From Dehalococcoidia bacterium (GTDB taxonomy: Bacteria; Chloroflexota; Dehalococcoidia; UBA2979), in the NCBI GenBank assembly GCA_009692685.1, contig SHYS01000004.1, positions 1 through 64,000 on the forward strand: 64,000 nucleotides of DNA, written 5' to 3'. Positions 9,662 through 22,755 of this stretch are shown piece by piece. How positions within the stretch are numbered: the first letter of the stretch is position 1; each line of letters begins with the position of its first letter. Position numbers and translations under genes: made by a program. The notes under the pieces were generated by a model. The model ran no database searches. It had not been told where the DNA came from and saw nothing but the letters and a program-made list of their open reading frames with translations.

Positions 9662-10600
9662 CTACAGCAGTACCCGCTTCGCTGAGTCGCCCGGTCGACG
9701 GCGGAAGTCGATGAGGAGGTGGCGACGGCGACCGTCCTCGTCGAGGTACTCCTCGAGGCGGCAGCGCGGCGTTTCGCCGGCAGCCAGCGAGGCGAGATGC
9801 GCTTCGACTGCGCGCACGTGGGTGACCACTTCCTCGCGCAGCTCGGCGGTGACCGGGAAATGGTTCGAGGCGTGCAGCGCGAGGTGCAGTTGTGCGCCTC
9901 CGAGGTGCAGCAGCCAGCCGTAGATCAGCTCCGCCCAGCCGAGATGGAAGGCGCGATCGCCGAAGACGAGCGGGTACTTCTGGTGTGAGGCCTCGTTGGC
10001 GACGAAGAGCGCGGTGGGGCCGAAGTTGGGCCTCGCGAGGTCGCTTGAGCCTCGATAGATGACGCGCAGCGCGGCGTCGGAGGCGATCTCCTCGCCGGCG
10101 AAGTAGTGGCCGAGGCCGACCTCGTCAGCGCGCGCGCCGGCGTGCGTCGAGTAGCCGCGATGGGCCCAGCCCTTGAAGCTCTCCCACGCCTGTGGGTCCG
10201 AGGCGAGGCCGCGCTCCGCAGCCAGCAGCTCGACGGTCTGCCTCACGAGGCCGAGCGCGGACTGGTACGACCCCGCCCTCGCGAGGTGGGCGGCGTCGCT
10301 GGCGGTGACCAGCGCGCGGCTCCACAGCGAGGTGATGGCGGCCATCCGCATGGCGCGTGCGCTGAGGTGGTAGCCGCTGGCGGCGACGTGCACCTGGAGG
10401 TCGAGGTTCGCCTCGATCAGACGCACGTCGGCGCCCAGGATGAAGCCGGTCTGTCGCCAGGCATCGTCGGCGTCCGGCGCGAGATCCGCGGGCTTGCCGG
10501 TGAGCTTCCATGCCTCGGGCACGCGCATGCCGGAGACGCGCTGCGGCGGCTCGGCGATGGGCAACTCGTCACCAGTTGTTCCGGAATGTTCGTGCGTCAT
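9662..10600 (-). CDS. uncharacterised protein, 312 residues
   Basis: Not recognised. It is a soluble, Ala/Leu-rich, mostly helical protein without signal peptide or membrane segment. A long helical core runs from about residue 60 to 270 (ARAMRMAAITSLWSRAL, ALGLVRQTVELLAAERGLA), followed by a basic C-terminal tail (EEYLDEDGRRRHLLIDFRRR). Repeated His and Glu residues in helices could bind a metal or ligand, but no known catalytic motif was found. Codon use matches the housekeeping genes, so it is likely a real resident gene. Confidence 0.65.
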   Translation of the reverse strand: MTHEHSGTTGDELPIAEPPQRVSGMRVPEAWKLTGKPADLAPDADDAWRQTGFILGADVRLIEANLDLQVHVAASGYHLSARAMRMAAITSLWSRALVTASDAAHLARAGSYQSALGLVRQTVELLAAERGLASDPQAWESFKGWAHRGYSTHAGARADEVGLGHYFAGEEIASDAALRVIYRGSSDLARPNFGPTALFVANEASHQKYPLVFGDRAFHLGWAELIYGWLLHLGGAQLHLALHASNHFPVTAELREEVVTHVRAVEAHLASLAAGETPRCRLEEYLDEDGRRRHLLIDFRRRPGDSAKRVLL

Positions 10601-10655
10601 CGAGTAGTCACGCTAGAGCGGGCCACCTCAGAAGTACAGGTGTGCCTGGCTGGCG

Positions 10656-11093
10656 CTAGCTCGAGGCGCGCGCGCCGAGGCCCCAGCGGCCTGCGCCGCC
10701 CCAGAGGATGATCGCCGAGGCGACAAGGATCACGAGCGGCAACGCGAACGGCGGCTCGTTGGCCGGGCTTGGCCACTCCTCGATGACGAGGTGCGCGTAG
10801 AAGGCGACGGCCATCGTGGGGATCGCCAGCAGCGCGCCGAGCCGCGCTCAGGCGCCGAGCAAGATCGAGAGCCCCGCGATGATCTCGGCGGCGACCGATA
10901 GCGTCGCAAGCAGCGCGGCGAACGGCAGCCCTAGGACCTCGATGATCGGTAGCATGGCGGCTTCCGGCTGGAAGACGTGCGCCAGCCCGACCCCGAGGAG
11001 CGGTACCCCGGCCACCAGGCGCGGCAGTATGAGCAGTGCCGACGGGGAGGTCGTGCGCATGCCGCCGAGCACGCTCGAATTCTGCATGGCCAT
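10656..11093 (-). pseudogene. DoxX-family membrane protein interrupted by TGA
   Basis: Reading from ATG 11093, the protein has DoxX-like features: LLILPRLVAGVPLLGVGLAHV, then AALLATLSVAAEIIAGLSILLGA. It then hits TGA at 10848-10850. The same frame continues without shift to TAG 10656 with ARLGALLAIPTMAVAFYAHL and a final membrane segment, exactly what the family needs. The stop sits where DoxX proteins often have Trp (GA-W-TRLGALL), so a single TGG to TGA change explains it. Total length would be 145 residues. Either a recent nonsense mutation or a sequence error. Confidence 0.8.
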
Positions 11094-11133
11094 CGGAGGT
11101 CCCTTCGGTAGCCCGGGCCGTCGCGACGTGAGC

Positions 11134-14527
<3,394 letters not shown>

Positions 14528-14528
<1 letters not shown>

Positions 14529-15763
14529 CAGGATTCCCACCGTTCGAAGATGATGGCTGAGTTGTGCCCGCCGAGGCCGACCGAGGTGCTCATCGCCCGG
14601 CGGACCGAGGCCTGCCTCGCGACGTTGGGCACAAAGTCGAGGTCGCAGTCGGGGTCCGGCTGCTCGTAGTTGATGGTTGGCGGGACAATACCGCGCTCGC
14701 AGGTCAGCAGCGACACGATCGCCTCGACGGCGCCCGACGCGCCCATCATGTGACCGTGCATCGACTTCGTGGACGAGACCATGAGGGCGTCCGCGTGCTC
14801 GCCGAAGAACCGGCGGATGGCGCGGGACTCGATGCGGTCACCGACCGGGGTGCCCGGCCCGTGCGCGTTGATGTAGTCGATGTCTGCGGGCTCGAGGCCC
14901 GCGCGCGCCATTGCCCGCCGCATGGCGGAGACGATGCCCGCGCCGCTGTCCTCAGGCGCTGCCATGTCGAACGCGTCGTTGGCGGAGCCGGCCGCCCGCC
15001 ACTCGCCGCGAATGGTCGCGCCGCGCGCCAGCGCGTGCTCCAGAGACTCGAGGATCATGACTCCAGCGCCCTCGGCGACCACGAAGCCGGTACGATTCGC
15101 CTCAAACGGGCGCACTGCCTTTGCCGGGTCCTCGTGAGACCCTAGGGCCTTCATGGCCGCGAAACCTGCGTAATAGATGGGACGAAGGGGCGCCTCGAAG
15201 CCCCCGGCGATCACGATGTCGGCGTCACCGCGCGCGATGATCTCGGCCGCCTCACCGATGGCCACGCCCCCAGTCGCGCAGGCGGCAGTGATCGCGAAGT
15301 TCGGCCCGCGCGCACCGAGCGCGATCGCGACGAGGCCGGTGGCGGTATCCGGCAGCATCTGAGTCACGAGGAAGGGAGACACCCGGCGGGGGCCCTTCTC
15401 GTTCAGGATCTCCTGCTGTTCGACGATGAGGTGGGCGCCGCCCATGCCGGTGCCGAGGATGACGCCCACGCGCTCGGGATCCTCGTTCGAGAGGTCGAGG
15501 CGCGAGTCGAGCACCGCCTGCTGGGCGGTCGTGATCGCGAGGACGTTCGCGCGGTCGATGCGGCGCAAGAGCTTGCTAGCGATGTGCTGTTCGGGGTCGA
15601 AATCCTGCAGCTCGCCCCCGATGGCGTGCTCGTAGGCGGAGGTATCGAAGCCCTTGATCCGGCGGATGCCCGAGCGGCCCTCGATCAGGGCGCTCCATGT
15701 GCTCTCGACGTCGTTGCCGAGCGGGGTGAGCATGCCGAGGCCGGTGACGACTACTCGAGGCAT
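14528..15763 (-). CDS. fabF: beta-ketoacyl-ACP synthase II (second paralogue)
   Basis: A 411-residue KAS II starting MPRVVVTGLGMLTPLGNDVE. Catalytic residues are present: AACATGGVAIG (Cys), NAHGPGTPVGD (His) and STKSMHGHMMGASG (His). It therefore is not a chain-length factor, which would lack the Cys. It lies 48 bases downstream of fabD and ends in TGA overlapping the next fabF start. The two KAS II proteins differ clearly in sequence, so they probably differ in chain length or substrate preference. This gene uses TGA as a real stop. Confidence 0.95.
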
Positions 15764-15811
15764 GTCGCTGCCCTGCGCGTGCGAAGGTTCTGGCTGCGTG
15801 TTCCCACGGGC

Positions 15812-16837
15812 CTAGTGCGCGCCATTCGGGGAGAAGTCGGCGGGGAGCGCCGAGATCGGGATAGGCGGCTCGGTCGCGTCATCGAGGGAGACGGCGGTCA
15901 GCCTGTCCTGCACACGTTTCACCATGCGGGCGAGCACGTGCCCGGGGCCCACCTCGACGAATGTGTCGACGCCCTGGCGTGCCATCTCACGGACGTTGTC
16001 CGCCCAGTAGACCGGCGAACTGAGTTGCGCCTCGAACTCCTGTCGCAGCTCCTTCGCTGTGCGCAGCGGTTTCGAGGTGATGTTCGAAATGATGGGACGG
16101 ATCGGGTCGACCAGCGGAATCTCGGTGATCCGCAGAGCGAACTCCTGTGCCTGCTCGGCGTGCAGAGGCGTGTGCGAGGAAACCTTCACCTTGAGCCGGA
16201 TAACCTTGCCCTGCAACTCCTTCGCGCGCTCCATAGCGCGCTCGAGCGCGGAGACATCGCCGGAGATGACTGTCTGCGTGTCCAGGTTGTGGTTGGCAAC
16301 GTCGACGCGGTCCTCAAGCGAGCGCGTGGCGTCTTCGCAGAGCTGGGCGACGGTCGCGCTGTCGAGACCGATGATGCTTGCCATGCCGACCGGTCGTGCG
16401 GTGTTGAAGGTGCTCATAAGCCGCGCGCGCTCAACGATGACGACCAGCGCGTCACGGAAGGTGAGCGCCTCGGCGGCAACGGCTGCGCTAAAGAGGCCGA
16501 GGGAGTGCCCCCCAAAAAGTCGAGGGCGAACGCGTCGCCCGACATCGGAGAGCTTCTCGCGCATCGCCTCGACGATGGCGATCGAGGTAGTCAGGACGGC
16601 CGGCTGGGTGAACGTGGTCTCGGCGAGGTCGTCCGCGCTGCCCTCGAAGCAGATCTTGACGAGGTCGATGCCCGTGACGTCGCTGGCTTCCTCGAAGGTG
16701 CGGCGCGCGCTTGCCGAGTGCGCGTGCACCAGCTTGCCCATCCCGGGGGTCTGTGACCCTTGTCCGGGGAACAGCATCGCCATGGGATCGGTGTCGTCGT
16801 TCGATTGTGCCGAGCTTGCGTCGCCGAGTTCGCTCAC
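15812..16837 (-). CDS. fabD: malonyl-CoA:ACP transacylase
   Basis: Loads malonyl groups from CoA onto ACP. 341 residues, somewhat longer than the usual 300-315 because of a short N-terminal extension rich in Ser/Asp before MAMLFPGQGSQTPGMGKL. The nucleophile elbow is GGHSLGLFS, followed by a conserved Arg further on (ERARLM) and a His in VSSHTPLH. First gene of the fabD-fabF-fabF run. Confidence 0.95.
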   Translation of the reverse strand: MSELGDASSAQSNDDTDPMAMLFPGQGSQTPGMGKLVHAHSASARRTFEEASDVTGIDLVKICFEGSADDLAETTFTQPAVLTTSIAIVEAMREKLSDVGRRVRPRLFGGHSLGLFSAAVAAEALTFRDALVVIVERARLMSTFNTARPVGMASIIGLDSATVAQLCEDATRSLEDRVDVANHNLDTQTVISGDVSALERAMERAKELQGKVIRLKVKVSSHTPLHAEQAQEFALRITEIPLVDPIRPIISNITSKPLRTAKELRQEFEAQLSSPVYWADNVREMARQGVDTFVEVGPGHVLARMVKRVQDRLTAVSLDDATEPPIPISALPADFSPNGAH

Positions 16838-16891
16838 ATCCGGCCTCCCGGGCGGCCTCGGAAGTCCGAGGGCATGCCGCCGCGCATACTC

Positions 16892-16897
16892 AGTCTA
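16892..16897 (-). promoter_or_regulatory. candidate -10 box of the fab operon
   Basis: TAGACT on the minus strand, 54 bases upstream of the fabD ATG, within a short AT-richer stretch. The same hexamer precedes other genes in the window. No clear -35 is visible. Confidence 0.35.
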
Positions 16898-16958
16898 ACA
16901 GTCGCTATCGCTACCTGCGTTTGCGCCGGATGAAGCGCTCAACGTGCCTCGGAGTCCC

Positions 16959-18668
16959 TCAAACTGGCCCGCCGAACCCACCGAGGGCGTCCCCGAATGC
17001 GCCGCCAAGACCGCCGGCTCCCCCGAGGCCCGCGAGCCCGCCCATCATCCCGCCGCCGAGCGCTCCGAACGGACTTGTCGCACCGAGGGTGGTGCCGCCA
17101 TCGAGGAGGCGCCGAACTGGGCCGATCTGCGGCAGCAGGTCGTGCGCGAGGCCGGCGGCGGCGCCCATTGCCTCGGTGACGGCACGCGCCGCTTCGCCGT
17201 GCATGTAGACAGCGGCCGCCGCCGCGTCGAACGCCTCGATGCCCTGGGCGATGAGGCCGGTGATCAGACCTGCCAGCACGTCGCCGGTGCCGCCCGTTGC
17301 CAGCATCGAGTTGGACACAGGCGAGATCCGGGCGCGGCCGTCCGGCGCGGCGACGATGGTGCACGCGCCCTTGAGGACCACGACGCTCCTCGAGCGGCGC
17401 GCCTGTACCAGCGCGATGCCGAGGCGGTCAGCCTGCACCTCGGCGGTGGTGACGCCCGCGAGGCGCGCCATCTCGCCGGGGTGAGGCGTGAGCACGCGCG
17501 GCACCTCGAGGGCGGTCAGCTGCTCGTTCCAGCCCGCGGTCGCCGCCAGCACGTTGAGCGCGTCGGCGTCGAGGACGAGGCCGTGCAGCTTGTGGGGCGC
17601 GCTCGACAGCCCGGCGATCACGAATCGTACGAACTCCTCGGTGGCCGGGGTATGCGACAGGCCGGGTCCGAGGAGCAACGCGTTCGCCTCGGGCAGCGCG
17701 CGCAGCAGGGCGCGGGCGGCGATGTCGCCGCTCATCGCCCCGGCTTTGGAGGGCAACGGCTCGTGGATGACGTCTGGGAGCGCGGGCACTACCAGCGGCT
17801 GCACCACCGCGGGCGCGGCCAGGACGGTGAGCCCGGCGCCGGCGCGCGCGGCGGCCTCCGAGGCGAGGCGCGCAGCGCCGGGGTAGCGCCTCGACCCGGC
17901 GGCGACGACGGCGCGACCGAACGTGCCCTTGTGTCCGTCCTCAGGGCGCGCGGGCAGCAGCGCCTGCACGCCTCGGAAGTCGATCTCCTCGTAGGGCAGG
18001 GCGCCGCCGCCCGCCTCCTTCGGAATCCCGATGTCGACCGTGATCACGCTGCCCGCGAGGCGCGCACCGGGCATCTGCAGCAGCCCGACATTGCGATACC
18101 CGAACGCGACGGTCTGGTCGGCGGCGACGGTGGCCGGGTCGGCGTGGCCGGTGTCAGGGTCGACTCCGGTGGGAAGGTCGAGGGCGATCAATCGAGGGCC
18201 GAGTGGCGCCGTGTGCACCTCGGCCAGCCGCGCGAGGACGGCGGCGAGGTCGCCCTCGATGGGGCGCGACGCGCCGGTGCCCAGTAATGCGTCGATAACG
18301 CAGCTCGATTCACCGAGCCAGCGGCCGAGGCGTTCGAGGCCAGGGTCGTCGCCGACGTTCGAGTGCGGCAGGTTGAGGTCAACGAACTCGCGCCACACTT
18401 CGTCCTCGGCGGCGCGGGGGCGGAGCAGGTAGACGGCCACCGCGGCGCCCCACCCTGCGAGGTGCTTCGCGGTCACGAGGCCGTCGCCGCCGTTGTTCCC
18501 GGGCCCCACCAGAACGATGATGCCGCGTTCCTCGCTGGCCCCGACCGCCATCCACGCTTCCTGCGCAGCGGCCAGGCCAGCGCTTTCCATCAGGGTGCGC
18601 TCGGAGACGCCGAGGCGGGCTGAGGCCTCCTCGAGCTCGCGCATCTGCTCGACGGTTACGACTTTCAT
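16959..18668 (-). CDS. nnr: bifunctional NAD(P)HX epimerase/dehydratase
   Basis: Repairs hydrated NADH and NADPH. The N-terminal YjeF_N/NnrE epimerase domain (about 1-210) contains VGPGNNGGDGLVTAKHL and IALDLPTGVDPDTG. The C-terminal NnrD dehydratase domain (about 225-510) contains KGTFGRAVVAAGSRRYPGAA, LTPHPGEMARL and the NSMLATGGTGDVLAGLITG signature. A Gly-rich tail of about 45 residues follows the dehydratase domain (GALGGGMMGGLAGLGGAGG), not typical of the family and probably disordered. It lies upstream of fabD and downstream of acpS, a common arrangement with acpS. Confidence 0.95.
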   Translation of the reverse strand: MKVVTVEQMRELEEASARLGVSERTLMESAGLAAAQEAWMAVGASEERGIIVLVGPGNNGGDGLVTAKHLAGWGAAVAVYLLRPRAAEDEVWREFVDLNLPHSNVGDDPGLERLGRWLGESSCVIDALLGTGASRPIEGDLAAVLARLAEVHTAPLGPRLIALDLPTGVDPDTGHADPATVAADQTVAFGYRNVGLLQMPGARLAGSVITVDIGIPKEAGGGALPYEEIDFRGVQALLPARPEDGHKGTFGRAVVAAGSRRYPGAARLASEAAARAGAGLTVLAAPAVVQPLVVPALPDVIHEPLPSKAGAMSGDIAARALLRALPEANALLLGPGLSHTPATEEFVRFVIAGLSSAPHKLHGLVLDADALNVLAATAGWNEQLTALEVPRVLTPHPGEMARLAGVTTAEVQADRLGIALVQARRSRSVVVLKGACTIVAAPDGRARISPVSNSMLATGGTGDVLAGLITGLIAQGIEAFDAAAAAVYMHGEAARAVTEAMGAAAGLAHDLLPQIGPVRRLLDGGTTLGATSPFGALGGGMMGGLAGLGGAGGLGGAFGDALGGFGGPV

Positions 18669-18715
18669 TGAGGGCGGCCTGCGGTGAGGTTTCCGACTGT
18701 GGCGCGTTTCCCCAG

Positions 18716-18832
18716 TTCGTGGTGCGCTTGGCGAACCACACCGCTGTTCTCGATAGTTCGCCGGTCGAGCTCAGAAGGGTGATTCGAACCGTCGAGGATG
18801 GCGGTGCTTTGCGACAGGCTTAGGGCGAACGG
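18716..18832. repeat. cluster of degenerate REP-type palindromes
   Basis: Between acpS and nnr lie diverged copies of the palindromic repeat seen elsewhere in the window. The copy at 18716-18740 matches GTTCGTGGTGNNCTTGNCGA and the copy at 18807-18832 matches TTCGACAGGCTCAGGGCGAA with two or three differences. A weaker copy lies between them. No gene lies in this stretch. Confidence 0.7.
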
Positions 18833-18870
18833 AGACAGGCGGCGTTCGACGGAGGTGCCGCCGTTCGCGC

Positions 18871-19314
18871 TCACTTGAGCAGTCCTCGCAGGCGCAGCCG
18901 GTCGATGAGGCGCGTGCGCGCCTCGGCGGGTGGCTGCTCGGGGATGCGCTGCGCCCCCACCGCCGAGGCGACGGCGAAGGCGTTGTTGTGCGTCAGCGAG
19001 ATGTCGACCTCCTCGAGGCCGATCGCGGCGGCGCGCTCGGCAGCGCCGCCGTAGAGGTAGACCAGCGGTTTGCCTCGGCGGTCGGGGAGTATCTCAATGT
19101 CGCGCCAGGCGACAGAACGGGCGCCGGTGCCGAGGACCTTCATCAGTGCCTCTTTGGCCGCAAATCGCGCCGCCAGTTCCGGCACGCGGCCTCGACAGAA
19201 CGCGACCTCCTCAGGCGTGTAGACGCGCTCGAGGAAGCGCTCGGGGTACTTCCGCAGCACCTCGCGCACCCTGTCGATCTCGATGATGTCGATGCCCACA
19301 GCGTGAGAAGCCAT
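18871..19314 (-). CDS. acpS: holo-[acyl-carrier-protein] synthase
   Basis: Transfers 4'-phosphopantetheine from CoA to acyl carrier protein. 147 residues against the usual 120-130; the extra length is a basic C-terminal tail after residue 120. The Mg-binding Asp is in VGIDIIEIDRV and the Glu in RFAAKEALMKVLGTG. ISLTHNNAFAVASAV matches the family end. It sits upstream of nnr, and its products serve the fab genes nearby. Confidence 0.95.
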   Translation of the reverse strand: MASHAVGIDIIEIDRVREVLRKYPERFLERVYTPEEVAFCRGRVPELAARFAAKEALMKVLGTGARSVAWRDIEILPDRRGKPLVYLYGGAAERAAAIGLEEVDISLTHNNAFAVASAVGAQRIPEQPPAEARTRLIDRLRLRGLLK

Positions 19315-19429
19315 ATCGCGGGAGTCTACGGCGCGCCGCCGTCGAGGGGGAACGCCGCCGCACGCTGGACTGCCCTGAAGGCTGCCCCGGAGGCGCCCTC
19401 GCGGCTATCGTGGCTGCGAGGAGGCCCGT

Positions 19430-20305
19430 ATGGCGGCTCGGATCATCGATGGCGCGGCGATTGCCGCCGAGGTGCGTGCGGAGATCGCGGAGCGCGTGCG
19501 CGTACACGTCGCGGCGGGACGCCCTCGGCCGAAGCTCGTCGCCGTCATCGTGGGGGACGACCCCGCCTCGCAATCCTACGTGCGAGGTAAGACCACGGGC
19601 TGTGCCGAGGCAGGGATGGACTCGGACACGATCCTGCTGCCCGCCTCGACGTCACACGCCGAGGTGCTGGCCACCGTCGAGCGTCTCAACGCCGATGCCA
19701 CGGTGAGCGGCATCCTCGTGCAGCTGCCGCTGCCGCCGCAGGTCGACGAGCAGGTGATCGTGCGCGCCATCGATCCCCGTAAGGACGTCGATGGCCTGCA
19801 CCCGTACAACCTCGGACTGCTGCTCTCGGGCCAGCCGTACACGGTGCCAGCCACGCCGCTCGGCGTGCAGCAGTTGCTGCTGCGCACGGGCAACTCGCCG
19901 GAGGGCAAGCGCGTGGTCATCGTGGGGCGTTCGCTCCTCGTGGGGCGGCCGCTGGCGGCTCTGCTCTCGAACAAGGCCGAGGGCGCCAACGCCACCGTTA
20001 CGCTGGCGCACACCGGTACGCGCGACCTGGCCTCGGTGACGCGCGAGGCGGAGATCCTGATCGTGGCGGCGGGCCGCCCGAGGATGGTGGACGCCTCGAT
20101 GGTGCGCCCCGGCACGGTGGTGATCGACGTGGGCATCAATCGCCTCGCCGACCCCTCGAGGAAGTCGGGCTCGCGCCTCGTCGGCGACGTCGATTACGCC
20201 TCGGTGGTCGAGGTGGCCTCGGCGATCACACCTGTCCCCGGCGGCGTCGGCCCGATGACGGTGGCGATGGTCATCGCCAACACCCTGCGGGCGGCGGGGA
20301 GTTAG
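19430..20305 (+). CDS. folD: bifunctional methylenetetrahydrofolate dehydrogenase/cyclohydrolase
   Basis: Interconverts 5,10-methylene-THF and 10-formyl-THF. 291 residues. The substrate motif is SQSYVRGKTTGCAEAGM with the catalytic Lys, then GILVQLPLPPQV and KDVDGLHPYNLG. The NADP-binding part has VIVGRSLLVGRPLAALL, and the end has TPVPGGVGPMTVAMV. It starts at ATG 19430 and is divergent from acpS. It ends with TAG, overlapping the end of the convergent TIR-domain pseudogene by 4 bases. Confidence 0.97.
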   Translation: MAARIIDGAAIAAEVRAEIAERVRVHVAAGRPRPKLVAVIVGDDPASQSYVRGKTTGCAEAGMDSDTILLPASTSHAEVLATVERLNADATVSGILVQLPLPPQVDEQVIVRAIDPRKDVDGLHPYNLGLLLSGQPYTVPATPLGVQQLLLRTGNSPEGKRVVIVGRSLLVGRPLAALLSNKAEGANATVTLAHTGTRDLASVTREAEILIVAAGRPRMVDASMVRPGTVVIDVGINRLADPSRKSGSRLVGDVDYASVVEVASAITPVPGGVGPMTVAMVIANTLRAAGS

Positions 20306-21283
20306 AACGGTAGATCATCCGGATCGAATGGAACTCCCTGCCGAACTCGGGACTTCCGGGCGTCAACCAGTCTCGAAACCAGCGGGCGCCACGCAGCGGG
20401 AAGGGCCGGGTGTACCTCGTCGATGACGGCGCGCGCGACGTACGCATCCGAGGTGGACCCGTCCTTACGATCCGTGACGCTGATGATGGCGTCGTCGTGC
20501 TCATCGAATCCGGTGAACTCAATCTCGGTGCTTGGTGGCACCGTGGCTAGCCAACCTACGAGGCCTCCCGTCGTGGTGAGTATGCCTGGTGCTGGCTCGA
20601 ATCGCAGTCGGCGCGGAGCTGTCGATGGCGCGGGATGGCGCTGAAAGCGCATTGTGCTTTCGAACCGAGACAGCAGCGCGTCCATTCGATCGACCTGTTC
20701 GGGACTCACTGTGAGTGTTGGTCCGGTACCGTCAGTTGCGTTCTCAGGTTTGTGCTCCTTAGCAAGGCTTAGCCAATCGGCTACCGAGGCGCTTACTAGA
20801 GATGGTGGCAGACTCATCCCTACTTGGGCGTCGATCTTCGTTAGTATCACGCTGATTCCGTCGTCTCCTGAGCTGAGTCTGTCGTAACTCTGGAGTGCGC
20901 TCAAGGGGCTCGGCAAATCCGGAGACAAGACGCCGACACAAACGACGACCACGCCGCCCGCACACAGCGCGCGTCCGATGCCAGACTCCCAGTAGACCCA
21001 CGGGCGCAGAATGGACGTTTGTGTTGCGAGTACCAAGACTCACTCGGAACGTGTGAGTTCACGATGGATGCGCTCGTACCAGTCGTCGTCTGGAGACAGC
21101 CCGCCAGATGGCGCCGGATCAGACGAACGGAACACTTCAATGAGGCCCGAGTATGCAACAGCGACTAGGGTCTGCAGAGCGTCTGCCAAACCTCGGTCGG
21201 CGTGAGTGTGGCTCAGGAAGATTTTGCCTGTGTTTGATTGGTCCGTCTGGCATGTCGGTGCGATCGCGCAATGGTGCAGTCAC
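20302..21283 (-). pseudogene. TIR-domain protein, broken by TGA and a start-region frameshift
   Basis: Minus-strand translation gives a TIR-like N-terminal half: KIFLSHTHADRGLADAL, then DDWYERIHRELTRSE, then TGA (about 21037-21039), then in the same frame VLVLATQTSILRPWVYWESG and GGVVVVCVGVLSPDLPSPL. TIR domains run straight through this point. The remaining 200 residues are an unrecognised soluble C-terminal domain. The frame has no start codon before the TIR motif; the likely original start is GTG 21283 (AAGGGAGG before it) in another frame, so a small indel is also present. TIR proteins of this kind are often phage-defence NAD-cleaving effectors. The locus lacks CCTCGA/TCGAGG and is less GC-rich than its flanks, suggesting recent acquisition followed by inactivation. 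Confidence 0.7.
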
Positions 21284-21585
21284 TAGTCCTCCCTTGTTTG
21301 CTGTCACTTCTCTCATTATATGCTGGCACTGGACCGCAGGAAGATGAGAGCGACAATGGCATCGGCGCCAGCCCGGTGATGGCCCTTTCACGTGGTGCAT
21401 CTCTCTGACGTGATACGTTGTCCGTAAGTCGGTGCGAAGGCCACCGCGTTCCGACGGGGTCGCCGCGGGCCCTCTGTCACGCGACACTCGAAGGGGGCAT
21501 CCTCGGACGCTCCCACGCCTCGTTGTTAATCAGCCCATGGAGGGCCCCTGCTGCCCTCTTCCTCGCTTCGTGCGATCATGAGTGC
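21284..21585. other. intergenic region upstream of the TIR gene and prfB
   Basis: It holds the promoter-like TATAAT of the TIR gene (21315-21320, minus strand) and its ribosome binding site. The rest, up to the prfB ATG, shows no open frame with protein-like features and no clear repeat. Confidence 0.5.
21315..21320 (-). promoter_or_regulatory. consensus -10 box of the TIR-domain gene
   Basis: A perfect TATAAT on the minus strand lies about 32 bases upstream of GTG 21283, with an AAGGGAGG ribosome binding site between. A weak -35 (TTCCTG) lies 16 bases further upstream. This consensus box stands out from the TANACT-type boxes of resident genes. Confidence 0.5.
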
Positions 21586-22735
21586 ATGGACGAGTTCCTT
21601 CGACGGCTGGCGGATCTTCGAGAGCGCTTCGACGACGTACGGGGGCGGCTTTGACCTCCCCGACATCGAGGCACGTCTCCTCCCGCTGAAGCAGCAGGCG
21701 CAGGCTCCCGACCTCTGGAACGACCAGCACGGTGCGCAGCGTGTCCTGCAGGAGATCGCACGCCTCGAGAAGACGCTGACGACGTGGGGCGACCTCGAGC
21801 GCGAGATCGGCGATCTCGAGGGGCTGATCGAACTGGCGGGCGAGGCGCCCGATAACGAACGCCCCGCCATCGAGAAGGACATCGACGGTGAGCTCGCGGG
21901 CCTCGAGGGGCGCTTCGGCGACCTCGAGTTGGAGTTGACGCTTGGCGGCCAGTACGACCGTCGCCATGCGGTACTGGCGGTGCACGCCGGTGCGGGTGGC
22001 ACCGAGGCCCAGGACTGGGCCGAGATGCTGCTGCGCATGTACTTGCGCTGGGCCGAGCAACGCAAGCTGAAGGCGGAGATCCTCTCGATCACCTCGGGCG
22101 AGGAGGCGGGCATCAAGTCCGCCGAGCTGCGCATCGTGGGTGACTACGCCTACGGCCTGCTGAGGTCGGAGCGCGGCGTGCACCGGCTGGTGCGCATTTC
22201 GCCCTTCGATGCCTCGGCGTCACGCCACACCTCGTTCGCTCTCGTCGAGGTGATGCCAGAGGTCAACACCGAGGACGCCATCATCGAGGTGAACCCCGAC
22301 GACCTGCGCATCGACACCTATCGTGCCAGCGGGCACGGCGGGCAGAACGTGCAGAAGAACGACACGGCGGTGCGCATCACGCATCTGCCAACCAATATCG
22401 TGGTGACATGCCAGAACGAGCGCTCGCAGGGACGAAACCGCGAGTCAGCCATGCTCGTATTGAAGTCGAAGCTCCTCGAGCTGGAGCTGGAGCGTCGCGA
22501 GGCCGAGCGCCTCAAGCTGCGCGGCGCGCATGTCGAGGCGGGCTGGGGCAACCAGATCCGCTCCTACGTCCTCCAGCCGTACAAGATGGTGAAGGATCTG
22601 CGCACGTCCGAGGAGACGAGCGACACCACGCGCGTCCTCGACGGTGGGCTCGACCCCTTCATCCAGGCGTACCTGCGGTCGCAGGTCGGACAGGCAGCCA
22701 TCGAGGCGCAGGCCGAGGAAGCGGGGACGAAGTGA
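21586..22735 (+). CDS. prfB: peptide chain release factor 2 (programmed +1 frameshift)
   Basis: Release factor for UGA and UAA. Translation starts at ATG 21586 (MDEFLRRLADLRERFDDVRG) and meets TGA at 21652-21654 in the classic CTT-TGA-C context. A +1 shift (join 21586..21651, 21653..22735) continues DLPDIEARLLPLKQQA to give about 382 residues. The anticodon-like SPF motif is in VRISPFDAS and the catalytic GGQ in GHGGQNVQKNDTAVR. The frameshift lets RF2 level control its own synthesis. It proves that TGA acts as a stop codon in this organism. The gene itself ends in TGA. Confidence 0.96.
21641..21655 (+). promoter_or_regulatory. RF2 programmed frameshift site
   Basis: The sequence GGGGGCGGCTTTGAC combines a G-rich Shine-Dalgarno-like stretch with the slippery CTT-TGA-C. 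It has the spacing known from prfB genes in many bacteria. Confidence 0.93.
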
Positions 22736-22755
22736 GTCGCTCACGAGGGGATCTG

